A stretch of 64,000 nucleotides of DNA. Source: Cavia porcellus (taxonomy: Eukaryota; Chordata; Mammalia; Rodentia; Caviidae). The stretch lies in NCBI RefSeq assembly GCF_034190915.1, contig NW_026947502.1:4882785-4946784 (forward strand), given 5' to 3'. The notes below the pieces were generated by a model. That model was given only the letters and a program-made list of their open reading frames with translations. It made no database searches and had not been told where the DNA came from. The translations under genes were made by a program, and so were the position numbers. Shown here piece after piece: positions 46,200-57,670 of the stretch (its first letter is position 1; every line of letters starts with the position of its first letter).

Positions 46200-46430
46200 C
46201 AGTGATGGTGAACCCTTCAGAGAACAAGGTCCCAAACTGCCACCTCAAGCCCACTTATTTATTGCAAAGCACCAACACTACAATTAAACCTGACTACTGA
46301 GGTGTTTGGTTTGGGGGGGGGGGGACAACTGTTACCTAATGCTCAGCTGCTGAGTTACTTGGCTGGCATGCCAACAGAGAGGGTTCTGTGTGCCTGCCAC
46401 AGCATGAGTGCCACAGGTTCACCACTACTA
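46200..46430. mobile_element. Short non-autonomous hAT DNA transposon (MITE)
   Basis: About 231 bp, starting CAGTGATGGTGAACC and ending GGTTCACCACTACTA, which are near inverse complements (terminal inverted repeats). The interior phrase CCCACTTATTTATTGCAAAG and the distal TGCCACAGGTTCACCAC match my memory of a hAT group (OC1/hAT1-like, CAGTGATGGCGAACC ends) known for patchy, horizontally acquired distribution in tetrapods. No transposase and no clear 8-bp target duplication. A G-run (46313-46323) lies inside. Confidence 0.7.
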
Positions 46431-46802
46431 GTACACAGTATGCCAAACACTCTTCTACAACTAAGGACCAAAGAAATAAAACTATTTCTCTCCCTTGAGA
46501 TTTGTTTGCAGCTAATGTGACTACAGAAAGACAGGAGAAAAAGCAGGATGTTCTAGGCAGAGAACACGTTCAACAGCCTAACAGAGGAGGAAGCAGGCGC
46601 TCAGGGAACGGAGATAGAGGAATATAGTTGAAACAGGCCTGGGAAGGAGTCATGAAGTAGAAGGTATGACCAGAGAAATACACTACATCGAGGCTGTGAC
46701 TTTTTCTCAAATCAGACAGGTAAGGAGACCATTTCAATAAAAATTAAATTTGTCAGAACCTGAGTGCTGACTTCAATTATCTTTATTATAAACATTGATA
46801 CA

Positions 46803-46909
46803 AGGGCTGGGGATTTAGCTCAGCGGCATAAGTACCTGCCTTGCAAGCAGGCAGTCGTGAGTTCGATCACTGGTACCGATTAAAAACAAACAAACAAACA
46901 AACAAACAA
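46803..46909 (+). mobile_element. ID SINE, young
   Basis: Tail is (AAAC)n passing into an AT repeat (46910-46926). Confidence 0.9.
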
Positions 46910-47007
46910 AATATATATATATATATAAACACTGATACACAGTATAAACAGAAAGTATAAATTCCTCTTATACTTACGGAACTTTAAAACAAAATTTAAA
47001 ATAACTT

Positions 47008-47256
47008 TTGTTTTTTCAGACATGATCTTATTCTGTAGTGCAGGCTGGCCCTATGTAGTCCAGGCTGGAATAGAATTCATGATGATTGGGGCTGGGGATT
47101 TAGCGCAGCGGCCTAAGTGCCTGCCTTGCAAGCAGGCAGTTATGAGTTAGATCCCTGGTACCGGTAAAAAGGAAAAAGACAAAAAAAAAAAAAAAAAAAA
47201 AAAGAATTCATGGTGATCCTCCTGCTTTAGCACCTCCAGTGTATACTACCACACTT
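47008..47256 (-). mobile_element. B1 SINE split by an ID
   Basis: Left part to 47088, right part from 47204 (TGATCCTCCTGCTTTAGC). Confidence 0.75.
47089..47203 (+). mobile_element. ID SINE, young, inside a B1
   Basis: Target repeat AGAATTCATG(A/G)TGAT; splits the minus-strand B1 at 47008-47256. Confidence 0.9.
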
Positions 47257-47444
47257 GGATAAAATAACATTAATGTAATCAATGATATTGCTTTGTAGAA
47301 ATCAGATCAAAATGTAGTTAAATGTAGAAATCATGTCCTCCCAGATCTAGTTCTATATATTTAAACCATTTTTATAATTTTGACTTCAATAATACTAACA
47401 AAGAAAATGTTTACAAATAAGTCACATTAAAAAGATTTACAAGA

Positions 47445-47519
47445 GTCCAGGATTTAGCTCAGCAGCAAAAGCGCCTGCCTGGCAAGTGCGAAGTCGTGAG
47501 TTTGACCCCTGATACCAAG
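47445..47519 (+). mobile_element. ID SINE, older
   Basis: AAAAAGATTTA flanks; almost no A tail left. Confidence 0.8.
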
Positions 47520-47674
47520 GAAAAAAGATTTATTAACTGAAAGTCTTTACTTCAGTGAAATCCAACCTTATGCTATCATATAACAGTTCTTAGATGCTGA
47601 TTTTAAAGATGCTTCATTTGTTAACTGTTAATCTACTGTTTTCATTTGTACTTAAGTATCTTAATGAAAAGAAC

Positions 47675-47735
47675 TTTTTCCTGGCAGTACGAGGGATTGG
47701 AGCTTAGGCCTTCACACTGAGATATATCCCAACTT
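47675..47735 (-). mobile_element. ID SINE, old
   Basis: GCAGTACGAGGGATTGGAGC and ATATATCCCAAC. Confidence 0.5.
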
Positions 47736-47749
47736 TGAGAGAGGGACAC

Positions 47750-47895
47750 ATGCCAGGGATAGTGGCAGTTACTCATAATCCCAGCACTCAGAAGGCTGAG
47801 ACAGTAGGATTGCTGTGAGTTCAAGGCCAGCCTGGGCTACATAGTTAGTACGAGGCTAGCCTAAAATACACAGTGAAATCCTGTCTCAAGAAGAG
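47750..47895 (+). mobile_element. B1 SINE
   Basis: GCCAGGGATAGTGGCAGTTA to AAATCCTGTCTC. Confidence 0.8.
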
Positions 47896-47897
47896 CA

Positions 47898-47960
47898 GAG
47901 CACCTGCCTGGCAAGCACGAGGTTGTGCGTTTGACCCCTGGTACCACCAAAAAAACAAAA
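47898..47960 (+). mobile_element. ID SINE 3' part
   Basis: GAGCACCTGCCTGGCAAGCA to CCCCTGGTACCACC; directly follows a B1 tail. Confidence 0.7.
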
Positions 47961-47994
47961 AAGAAGAGTAGAGACAAAACAAAACTGGATCTTA

Positions 47995-48095
47995 AGTCAT
48001 TAAATTGCCCAAGATAGGCTCAAACTTGCAATCATCCAGGCTTTGCTTCCCATGCTTGTAATACTGGGATTACAAGCATGTACCACAACACCAGC
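47995..48095 (-). mobile_element. B1 SINE, old
   Basis: TTGCCCAAGATAGGCTCAAA to CCACAACACCAGC. Confidence 0.6.
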
Positions 48096-48355
48096 TTAAA
48101 ACCAACATTTAATGTTTATCTAAACAGTACTGCTGAAGTCTGGAACAATCCACTTACAGTTTCATGTTGAGTAATTATAAACATGATATACACCAGATTC
48201 ATCTCAAAGTGGAGATACACTATGATGTCAAAGGCCTTTTGGGTTTCACCTTACCTGTATTAATACACATCATGTCGTGACCCAACTTTCCCTACCTGAA
48301 CTACTGTGAAATCATTAGTGCAACACACTGTAACCTGATAAAAACAGCAACAAAG

Positions 48356-48472
48356 GGCTGGGGATTTAGCTCAGCGGCATAAGCACCTGCCTTGAAAGCA
48401 GGCAGTCGTGAGTTCGATCCCTGGTACCGGTAAAAATGAAAAAGCCAAAAAAAAAAAAAAAAAAAAAAAAAA
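48356..48472 (+). mobile_element. ID SINE, young
   Basis: Target duplication AACAGCAACAAA. Confidence 0.92.
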
Positions 48473-48609
48473 AACAGCAACAAAATCCAAGGGAGTGTTT
48501 GGTCATAAAGTAGTCCCTTCAGAAGCTGCTTAAGACTCAATGCCCAGGAATCCTCAAAAGATTACAGAAAATACAGAACTACTAAGAAGTATTAAGAAAT
48601 GACAAAATT

Positions 48610-48950
48610 GCTGAGCATGGTAGTACCCATCTGTAATCCCAGCACTGGAGAGTCTGAGGCAGGAGGACTATTGAGTTGAAGGTGAGCCTGGACTACAGTA
48701 AGTTCAAGGCCAGCATGGTATACAGGTAAAATCCTGTCTCAAAGAGGGGGAAAAAAAAGTAAGTTTTGCAGTTTCATCAGGTACAGATGCTCACACCTCC
48801 AAGAATCTAACAGGCTGAGGAAAGAGGTCATGGGTTCAAGGCCAGTCCGGGCAACTTAGTGCGACCCTCTTTCAAAATAAATAAGGCCTGAAGATGAACA
48901 GCACACCTGGGTTCAATCCCTAGTAACACATGCACAAAAAAATTGCAGTT
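48610..48950 (+). mobile_element. Two B1 copies and an ID remnant
   Basis: 48610-48750 (clear), 48783-48890 (decayed), then GGGTTCAATCCCTAGTAAC of an ID. Confidence 0.65.
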
Positions 48951-49092
48951 TAGAAGAAAAACTCACTGGTACAAGATGAAGTGATTAGACTAGCAATAAG
49001 GAAACAAATGAGAAGACTGTCAGAATTCTCCAAGTGAGAAACGAAAACCTCCTTTACATTAAAGAAGTAATGGTAAAAATGAAGATAATATG

Positions 49093-49340
49093 GTTTTTTT
49101 GTTTTGTTTTTTGAGAGCACAGGCTGGCCTCGAACTCACCTTGGTCATGTGTCAGCCTGGCAAGTGCTGGGATTACAGGTGTGTGCTATCACTCCCAGCC
49201 ATTAGTATTTAAATAACAGAAACAAAGGCCTTTTGAAAATATTTTAAAGGGCCAGGCAGAGTAGCTATAGTCTCATCAGTCAATGAGGCAGGAGGATCAA
49301 GGTGAGTTCAAGGCCAGCAAGACCCTGTCTAGAGGAAGAA
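49093..49340. mobile_element. Minus B1 (49093-49200) and plus B1 remnant (49250-49340)
   Basis: First has GCTGGCCTCGAACTCACC and GTGCTGGGATTACAGG; second keeps only GAGGCAGGAGGATCAAGG and the end. Confidence 0.68.
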
Positions 49341-49487
49341 AAAAAACTACTACACTGGTTCATGTGTACACACTGAACACCTCTGACAATTATGTGCTCA
49401 GCATCTAGCCTTATCTCATACCCAGTTTTTCTGGAAATTCTCTCCCCCAATCAGGAACAGACACATAACAGAATCTTACTAAAACAA

Positions 49488-49578
49488 GGGGCTGGAGGTT
49501 TAGCTCAGCGGCATAGCGCCTGCCTTGCAAGCAGGCAGTCGTGAGTTCGATCCCCGGTACTGATAAAAAGGAAAAAGA

Positions 49579-49609
<31 letters not shown>
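49488..49609 (+). mobile_element. ID SINE, young
   Basis: One A is missing in GGCATAGCGCC; ends in about 30 A. Confidence 0.9.
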
Positions 49610-49611
<2 letters not shown>

Positions 49612-49919
49612 CTACGCATGGGGTAGTTCACAGGTGGAGTTTGAACCCCCAACTACAAGTAAGCCAATGCCAAGAACGCACCTGTTTTATATACTATTTA
49701 GTATAATAAGATGACCAATTACAATAGTATATCATATAATTATACATATTACACTATATGGATAATATATATTTAGCATTGTACATTGTGTACAATACAT
49801 AATGTAATATATATTATGTGTGTATAATATATAAACGTTATACATATTTTTATACTGTCTACAAATAAAAATCCCTAACAGCCACTGCAGTAAATACAGA
49901 CCTTGTAACTTACTGTTCA

Positions 49920-50060
49920 ATCTTTTTGTTTTGTTTTGTTTTGTTTTTTGGTTGTTTTGAGACAGGGTTTCAATATGCAATTCTGACTGACCTTGAACTC
50001 ATGGCAATCCTCCTACCTCCCAGTGCTGGGATTACAAGACATGTGTTACAATACCCAGCC
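49920..50060 (-). mobile_element. B1 SINE
   Basis: (GTTTT)n tail, then GAGACAGGGTTTCAATATGC. Confidence 0.8.
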
Positions 50061-50192
50061 TTATTGATCAATCTTAAGGCAATCCTAAAACCCAAGTATC
50101 AACTAAAGTCCATTTGATCTGCTAAAATAAAGCAAGAGTTGCTAAACTTTTGGAGGGCCAGACAGAAAACACTTTAGCTTTAACAGACCATA

Positions 50193-50520
50193 AGGCCGGG
50201 GGTGTGGTGGCTCACGCCTGTAATCCCAACACTCAGGAGGCTGAGGCAGGAGGATCCTTGCAAGTTCGAGACCAGCCTGGGCTACAAAGTGAGCTCAAGG
50301 CCAGCCTGAACTGCATAGTGAGACCCTGCCCCCCCCAAAAAGACAAAATATAAATAAATAAAAATACAGACATATTGAGAGCGTGTTAGAAATAAAAACA
50401 TAAAAAACCCAGGTAGGAGTAGTAGTGCACACCTGTAACTCCAGCACTCAGGAGGCTGAGGCAGGAGGATCATCACAAGATCTAGACCAGCCTGAACTTC
50501 GCAATGAGACCTTGTAAAAA
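50193..50520 (+). mobile_element. Two B1 SINEs in series
   Basis: 50193-50345 is a young full-length copy; 50410-50520 is a monomer form followed by (AT)n. Confidence 0.85.
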
Positions 50521-50525
50521 ATTCA

Positions 50526-50528
<3 letters not shown>

Positions 50529-50566
<38 letters not shown>
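50529..50566 (+). repeat. (AT)n microsatellite
   Basis: About 19 units. Confidence 0.95.
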
Positions 50567-50568
<2 letters not shown>

Positions 50569-50993
50569 ATCCCTTCTTAGCTTGCAGATCATCCAGAAAG
50601 AGGCAGCAGGCTGCACTGCATTTATTGATCATGGTTTGCTGAATATTATACTAAGGCAACATAAAATTGTCAACCTATAAAACTCCTTCCCAAATATTCT
50701 CTGTGTTTACCCTAACATCAGACAAGACAAGGAAAATATCCCAGTGGACAGAACTAAAAACCTTTTCCTAGCTGATCAAAAGACCTCACTCCATTTGCAA
50801 GGAAGTTGAGTCAACAAGTAAATTTGCTGGTTCTATCACTTGTGTTTGGTATTTTATAATAACAGTACCTTCTTTTTCTAAATGGAAGAATTAATGTTTT
50901 TCCTACTACTGGGTATCAGTTACATTAAGTATAAATATATTTAATATTAAGCCTATAGTTTTCAGACTTGTTATTAACAGAAACATCACCTCG

Positions 50994-51140
50994 GCTGGGC
51001 ATGAGGGCACATTCCTGTAATCCCAGCACTCTAGAGGCTGAGGCAGGAGGATTACCACTAGTTTGAGGCCTGCCTGGATTGCGGTAAATTCAAAGCTGGC
51101 CTGAGCTACACAGAGAGAGTCTGACTCAAAAAACAAAAAT
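50994..51140 (+). mobile_element. B1 SINE
   Basis: GGCTGGGCATGAGGGCACAT to GAGTCTGACTC. Confidence 0.82.
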
Positions 51141-51403
51141 AAAAACACAAAAAAAGAAACAGCACCTTTAAAATCATGACTGAAGACATAAAATACACAC
51201 ACATATATACATACAAATCAAGACTTGGAGAACAGTGGCCTCTGGTTGTGTTGCAAGATATGAATTTAGGTTATCTACACTAAAAGAAATGAGGTTGTTT
51301 AGTGTTGTATAGAAGCAGATTGTGTTAAATGAAAAATAATACATATGGAAAAAGTAGAACTATGTATATGTACTAGTCATGAGATAAATGGAATGAACTA
51401 TTT

Positions 51404-51519
51404 CTTTTTTTTTTTTTTTTTTTCCTGCCTTTTTCCTTTTTATCGGTACCAGGGATCGAACTCATGTCTGCCTGCTTGCAAGGCAGGTGCTTATGCCACT
51501 GAGCTAAATCCCCAGCCCC
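51404..51519 (-). mobile_element. ID SINE, young
   Basis: Target duplication GAATGAACTAT. Confidence 0.92.
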
Positions 51520-51697
51520 AGAATGAACTATGTCAAATGTGCTTTATTCCATTTCTTCCTATAATGCTGCAAGTAAATATCATTACAATTTAGACTTCCC
51601 TCACCAGAGTTAATGGTCCAAAGATGGACACAGAATCTAATGAGTCCCTTTCCTGAGATCTGGAACTGAGAATTATGATGACAGGAGAAAAAAAGAG

Positions 51698-51820
51698 ATG
51701 CTCAGTGCAGTAGTGCACACCTGTAATCCCAACACTCAGGAGGCTGAAGCAGGAGGATCAATGGTAGTTTGAGGCCAGCTATGCTACACAGCAAGACCCT
51801 GTCTCAAAAAAAAGGACACG
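51698..51820 (+). mobile_element. B1 SINE
   Basis: GCAGTAGTGCACACCTGTAA to AAGACCCTGTCTC. Confidence 0.78.
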
Positions 51821-51959
51821 TTTTAAACTCAAAGAGATTAGCAAATTTTGAAGTTAGTCTGTAACAGAAGAGAACTAACTGAATACCTTACATCTCAGGC
51901 GACAGAGATACTCCTGACCATATTTTAAACCCTGGATTTAGCTGTTCATGGAATTCATG

Positions 51960-52397
51960 ATGTTGTAACTTGTATCTAGCTGTCCCCTAAAGCCTCATGC
52001 AGTCAATATGTGTGGCTTTTCAGAGGTGGCTACGTCTAGAGTGTGAGACACTTGGATTAAGAGTGTGATTACTAAATTGGGCCACTGATTGGCTTGGCGT
52101 AGTTTTGAAAGTAGATAATGGGAAGGTCCTCTGTGGGTGTGAGTGCTACCAAACAATAAAATGGACAGAAAGAAGGCTGCTGTGGTCACTTGTCACTTGT
52201 TGCCTTCTACCTGCCATGAACTGTTTCTCCTCTGCAATGCCCCTCTGCCATGCCTTGGACCCAGTCAAATCTGGCCTTATAGCTAGCCAACTATGAACTG
52301 AAACCTCTTCAAACTGAGAGCCACAATAAACCATTCCTCTTGTAGGTATGAGTGTCAGATACTTTGTCTCACAACAAGAAAAGTAACTAAGACACAT
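51960..52397 (+). mobile_element. MaLR-type solo LTR
   Basis: Contains CCTCATGCAGTCAATATGTG, GGCTTTTCAGAGGTGG, CTGAAACCTCTTCAAACTGA and an AATAAACC block before its end near AAAGTAACTAAGAC. Confidence 0.7.
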
Positions 52398-52544
52398 GAG
52401 GTACCTAGTATGTTCCAAATAAACTCCTTTTGCTTCAGTTAGGTATGTGTCAATCTCCTAACTAAAAGAGTCTCTAATGAGCAATCTAAAGAGTATTCTA
52501 TGATTAAAGAGTTCTGGCGATAACAAATCACTTCAAAATGGTAG

Positions 52545-52695
52545 CTGCAGCCAAGCATACTGGTACACACCTATAATCCGGCATTTTGGGGGGCTTAGGC
52601 AGCAGGATTACAGAAGTCTAATGCCAGCCTGGCCTACTCAGTGAATTCAGGGTCACTCTGAACTGTACAGCAAGTTCCTGTCTTAAAAAAATAAA
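52545..52695 (+). mobile_element. B1 SINE
   Basis: CCAAGCATACTGGTACACAC to AAGTTCCTGTC; an ID follows in its tail. Confidence 0.75.
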
Positions 52696-52698
52696 TAG

Positions 52699-52772
52699 GG
52701 GGCTGGGGATTTAGCTCAGTGGCATAAGCGCCTGCCTTGCAGGCGTACAGTTGTGAGCTTGATCCCCGGTAG
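52699..52772 (+). mobile_element. ID SINE running into a GATA repeat
   Basis: Body intact; the usual GATAAAA tail start is GATAGATAG and continues as the microsatellite. Confidence 0.87.
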
Positions 52773-52795
52773 CGATAGATAGGTAGATAGGTAGG

Positions 52796-52838
<43 letters not shown>
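52765..52838 (+). repeat. (GATA)n microsatellite
   Basis: Starts imperfect (TAGGTAGATAGGTAGG), then about 11 pure units. Confidence 0.93.
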
Positions 52839-52854
52839 AAAGACTGTATCTGTT

Positions 52855-53138
52855 ATAGTCTAATTTGAGAAGGTCCTGCAAAAAGGCTCATGTGCTAACG
52901 GCCTGGTCTCCAGCTTGTGGCTTTAATGGAAGACAGGGCCTACTCTCTTTCCTTTTACTTCCTGGCCACTGAGAGATGAACCTTGCATGCTTCTGCAATG
53001 ATGTGCTACCTTGCCACAAGCCTAAAAGTAACTGGCCAAATGACTGTGGACTGAAATCCCTGAAATTATAAGCCAAAATAAACCTTTAGTCCTTTTAAGT
53101 TTTTGCCTCATACTTCTGTGGCTAATGAAATAGAAAAG
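52855..53138 (+). mobile_element. Second, diverged MaLR-type LTR
   Basis: GACTGAAATCCCTGAAATTA, AAGCCAAAATAAACC and a terminal GTGGCTAATGAAATAGAA parallel the neighbouring LTR but the body differs, so it is a different subfamily. Confidence 0.6.
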
Positions 53139-53659
53139 GATAAAATCAACTCTGAAGAATAAAAAAAGAAGGCCAAAGCTAAAATGCAGAACTACCAATA
53201 TAAAAGCATTACCAGAAAATCAGAGTCTGCAAAGGAATAATAGCCAATAGAAAAGGGAAAAATCAAACAGGCAACATCATAAAAGTCAATGAAAACAATG
53301 CCAATGAAATTGTTAATGATACCAAGTACAGAAAGACATAAGGGACTAAACAATTACTCCACAATTCAGCAACATACACTCTACAATAAGAGCAATTACC
53401 ACTGGTATGGTGGAATGAGAAATCAAACTGAAAATTTAAGAGTAAGTGCACAATACTACATATGAAATTTCTTGCTATTAAAACATCAAGTCTGAAATCA
53501 AACTTCTAGATGCAACTACTAACAGAAAATGCAGGAGACAGAAAAACATTACATGAAATCACAGGGATGCTATCAGCACAATTCAGACTGAAAAAATCTC
53601 ACAGTGCAGAAGATCTAAATTCTTCAATAAATCAATTTTGTGCAAGTAACACAAAGATG

Positions 53660-54130
53660 GAAGGCAATGGGGGCAACAGTGCATGCCTGTAATCCCAACT
53701 ACTTAGCTCACTCAGAAGATCATAGATTCAAGGTCAGTCTGAGCAATTTAGCAAGACCCTATCCCAAAATAAGCATGTACCTCTGTAACACAGAATCCCT
53801 GGGTCCAGCTCTAGCACTGTGATTTCAGCATTAAGGAGGCAAGGCCATGGGAGAACACAAGTTCAAAACCAGGCTGTGATACAATTTAGCAGTGATATCC
53901 AGACTTTATCTCAAAAAATTAAAGAGGGCTGGTGATGTAGTTCAATCTTCAATGGAAGCAATGTGTTGGGTATGGTGGCTCATGCCTCTAATCCTGGCAC
54001 TCAGGAGGCTGAAGCGCAAGGATCGCTGTGAGTTCAAAGCCAGCCTAAACTACATAGTGAGTATGAGGCCAGTCTGAACTACAAAATGAGACCTTATCTC
54101 AATAAAATAAGATAAAATAAAATAAAATAA
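53660..54130 (+). mobile_element. Three B1 copies in series
   Basis: 53660-53775 and 53815-53925 are decayed; 53962-54100 is clear with an (AAAAT)n tail. Confidence 0.65.
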
Positions 54131-54157
54131 AATAAAATAAACAAAAATTGTTATCAG

Positions 54158-54254
54158 GGCTGGGGATTTAACTCAGCAGTACAAGGGCCTGCCTTGCAAG
54201 TGCACAGTACTGAGTTCGATCCCCCATGCCAAAAAAAAAGAAAGAAAAAGGAAA
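54158..54254 (+). mobile_element. ID SINE
   Basis: Target duplication AAAAATTGTTATCAGG. Confidence 0.88.
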
Positions 54255-54467
54255 AAAATTGTTATCAGGGAAATGTGAACACTGACTAGATACTGATTAC
54301 TAAAAAACCTGTTAACTTTTTCTGTTGATTTTTAATATATAACACTGTTTTAATCCTTACCTTTTAGATACAAAATGAAATATATACAAAGTCTACCTTT
54401 TTACTAGCTTGTCAACCATCAGGGTAGTTCCATTGTGCTGTTTAAGATACAAAGTAATACCATGAAA

Positions 54468-54573
54468 GCTAGAAAGTGATACAGAGATTCAAAGCAAGTG
54501 AGAGCTACAAAGTGATACAGAGATTCAAAGCAAGTGAAAGCTACAAAGTGATACAAGGATTCAAAGCAAGTAG
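54468..54573 (+). repeat. 36-bp tandem repeat, three copies
   Basis: Units begin GCTA(G/C)AAAGTGATACA and share GATTCAAAGCAAGTG. Confidence 0.9.
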
Positions 54574-55261
54574 ATCATTACTGGAGTAGGCTGAGAAGTC
54601 AAATAAAACTTTAGGAAGGCAACTGTACTTGCATCAGATCTTAAAAGATGATGAAATTTTAACAGAAAGGAACATGAGAGGAAAAAAAATGACATCCCAG
54701 GTTGAAAAAAATGGAAGCAACTAAAAAGAGGTGAGAAAGCCTCTCCTGCTGTAGTGTACCAGGCTGTATTCGCCTCTCCATAAAACTGTCCTTCCTCAAG
54801 GATGACTTGGAAAGGAAAAGTCAAAGTAAAAAGCATAACCCACTATGCAAATTCAAATTAACAAAATGGAAGAAGAGCCATTTAGGACCAAACTACTCCT
54901 ACAGAGCCCCAGGAAGAAACAGGTTATAGTCTCTAGGTAACCAAACCACACTGGCTTTGCAGGGCAATCTACTGGTGTTACTCCTCTTCCCCTCCTTTTT
55001 TTCCTCCCTCCCCAAGGAAGCTTGACCTAAAAGCTCATGAGATTCTTTTACCTGATCCAGGAAATGATTATTAAAATAATTAAGTTTTAAAAAGCATCTA
55101 CTAATAAACTGTGTCTCCCTGCCATCACATTAGGCACTTCAAGTAAGATAAAGATACATGAAATACCTTACCCTCAGAACATTACTCAGGTTACAGACTT
55201 TTTTAAAAATATAGCTGATGAGGTAGATCTTAAATAAGACTTTTATTTCTTCAAAAACAGA

Positions 55262-55430
55262 ACAGGTACTGGGCAGCATGGCACATGGCTGTAATCCCAG
55301 CACTCAGCAGACTGAGCAGGGGAATCGCTGCAAATTTGAAGCCAGCCTGGACTACACAGAGAGTCCAGCCATTCTGAATTACATAGCAAGACCCTGTCTC
55401 AAAAAAGAAAAACAGAGGAGGTGGAGGAGG
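55262..55430 (+). mobile_element. B1 SINE
   Basis: TGGGCAGCATGGCACATGGC to AAGACCCTGTCTC, then a purine tail. Confidence 0.78.
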
Positions 55431-56062
55431 AGAAAAAAAAAAAAGTAGACTAACCCTAACATTAAAATATTTTGGAGTATTGTGGAACTAAATTTAGTGA
55501 TGAATATCTTCTATGTTTCAATATCATTAAAATTCTCAGGACATGCCAGTGAAAATGAATATCAAGACAAAAAGGAATATAAATTATCAGCCAAAAATTA
55601 GTAATTGTAATGTCTATTGTTGCTGTCTTCTATGTACCAGAACAAACTCCAAATATCCAAGATGGGTAAGTATAGGGAGTCAGAAAAAGTGGGGGCACAT
55701 TCCTTAAATCAAAGAAAAAAGCAGCAAGATAACAGGTCAGGTTAGCTTTGAGCAGTCATCAGTCACTAACTGCATCTTATTTCACAATAACTGAGACTGT
55801 CAAACACCCTCCCAGAAATCAAATATAGTTATTCCAACTTATCAGAGGAAATGAACAACAGAAAGGATAAAATATGATTATGGGAAAGACAGGAAAGCTT
55901 TATAAAGGCAAATTTTTAGATTATCTATAGAATATAGTTAAGGCAAAAAGATATATATATATATACCATCAATTTTCATGCTATAAATGCACTTCTGGGT
56001 CACTGTTCAGGTGTGCCCTCCATATTTAAGGATACTACCTGATTTTATGAAAACTATGAAGG

Positions 56063-56148
56063 AGCCAGGGATTTAGCTCAGTGGCATAAGCACCTGCCTG
56101 GCACATGCGAGGTGATGAGTTTGGTCGCCAGTACCAAAAAAAAAAAAA
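56063..56148 (+). mobile_element. ID SINE, older
   Basis: GCCAGGGATTTAGCTCAGTG with GGCACATGCGAGGTGATGAG. Confidence 0.82.
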
Positions 56149-57662
56149 AAGAAAGAAAGAAAGAAAAAAAGTAAAGAAAAATACTAAGAAGAGAAGGCCA
56201 CATAATCTTGGACTCCATTGTAATCCACAAAAGAAACACCTATTTTCTTTGTCTCTCTCGTGTAGACACAAACCATGACATTTACCTTACTGCTTCAAAA
56301 GAGGTAAGACACATAACTTTTAGAAAGATTCATCTTCTGCTCACATTCTTGAGATGATGCTCATTTTTGCCCCTTTAAATACTGATTATTTGGTCATGTA
56401 GTTTTCCTTAAGTTTACCTATTTGTGAAATTTTAGTATGGATAATGATATAACAACTTCAGGTTCAAAGTGCTATCACATTCTAATCCGACCTTATAAAT
56501 GTATAAAATATTGGGGAGGGAAAAGATAGATATGGAACTTGCCCTAAGGACGCTAAAATGTATAAGACATATAAAATGACAACACGGTAACTGTTACAGA
56601 AAGGGTACAATAGTTGAAAGGGGTACAGAAAAGAAAGTGAATGAATCTGAGTATGAGACCTGGAGTCTCAAACAGAAAGTGAATTGGAACGAAAATACTG
56701 TCTTGAGGAATTCTTAATTACACAGCTTCACAAAGCACGGAAGGGCACCTTTCACCCCCAGCACTGCAGAACACATTCCAACTAGTGTTTTTTTCCCCCC
56801 AACTAACCAGTAAAAACTTGGTCATCTACAAACACCTCACAAGATTTGTCTTAAGTAAACTCTGCCTCCTGTTCCAACGAAGTTAACAAAAATCAGCCTC
56901 CAAACTATTACAATCTGAACGAATCTGCTTATTTTTTAAAAATGCTTGCAAACGTTTTCAATAAATTCACTCTGAAACATAATTAAAAATAACTTGAGAT
57001 ATGTTGTTTAGAGAATGAAAAACGCAGCAACTAATAAGTAGAAGAAACACAAGCGATTTGAAAAAACCAGCTTTGTTGAGAACCCAGTGGCCACTTGCCA
57101 ATACTTCTTTATGCAGCACATACGACCAAAGATTCTAAGCAGACTCCTTGGGCTACAAAGGCTCTTTATCAAATCCAAAATTAAGAAAGTTCTCATAAAT
57201 ACTTGAAGGTAGGTAAGCTAAAAAGCAGTGAAATAAAAGGCTTTATAAAGCTCTGTACAATCAATACAAACCACAGCTTTATCTGAGCCCTAAAAAACAG
57301 GAGACATTTTAAACGTCACACAAATAACCTATTCACAGGCACTTATAACTTGGGAGTCTGTCAAGAAAAATACCGGACACTCGAAACGGCTGAGGTTAAT
57401 TTTAAAAAAAGAAAATCTCTCTATGGCCACCAGGGAATAAATCTAACAATTCTTAATTCTTACAAAACTATGAGAATCCCAAATCGAGCTCTTCCTCTTC
57501 GTGTAAACTGCACACACAAGCATTTCAGATCTGTGCTTTCAACACCCTGTAAATGATGTCGTCTGTGCATGAAAAGGCAAGAAGGTTACTCCCCAAACTC
57601 CTGGATCCCATGATCCAACCTCCTAGAGTGGAAGGAACAGTAAAGTGGAAGGAACAAAGCAC

Positions 57663-57670
57663 TGACGTCA
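57663..57670. promoter_or_regulatory. Full CRE palindrome TGACGTCA
   Basis: A perfect 8-bp CREB/ATF site about 750 bp into intron 1. It is preceded at 57628-57655 by two near-copies of AGTGGAAGGAACA. Chance occurrence is possible. Confidence 0.35.

Noticed and set aside
46302..46520. 72-codon frame in the hAT element
   Set aside because: Begins in the G-run of a short non-autonomous element; no transposase motif.
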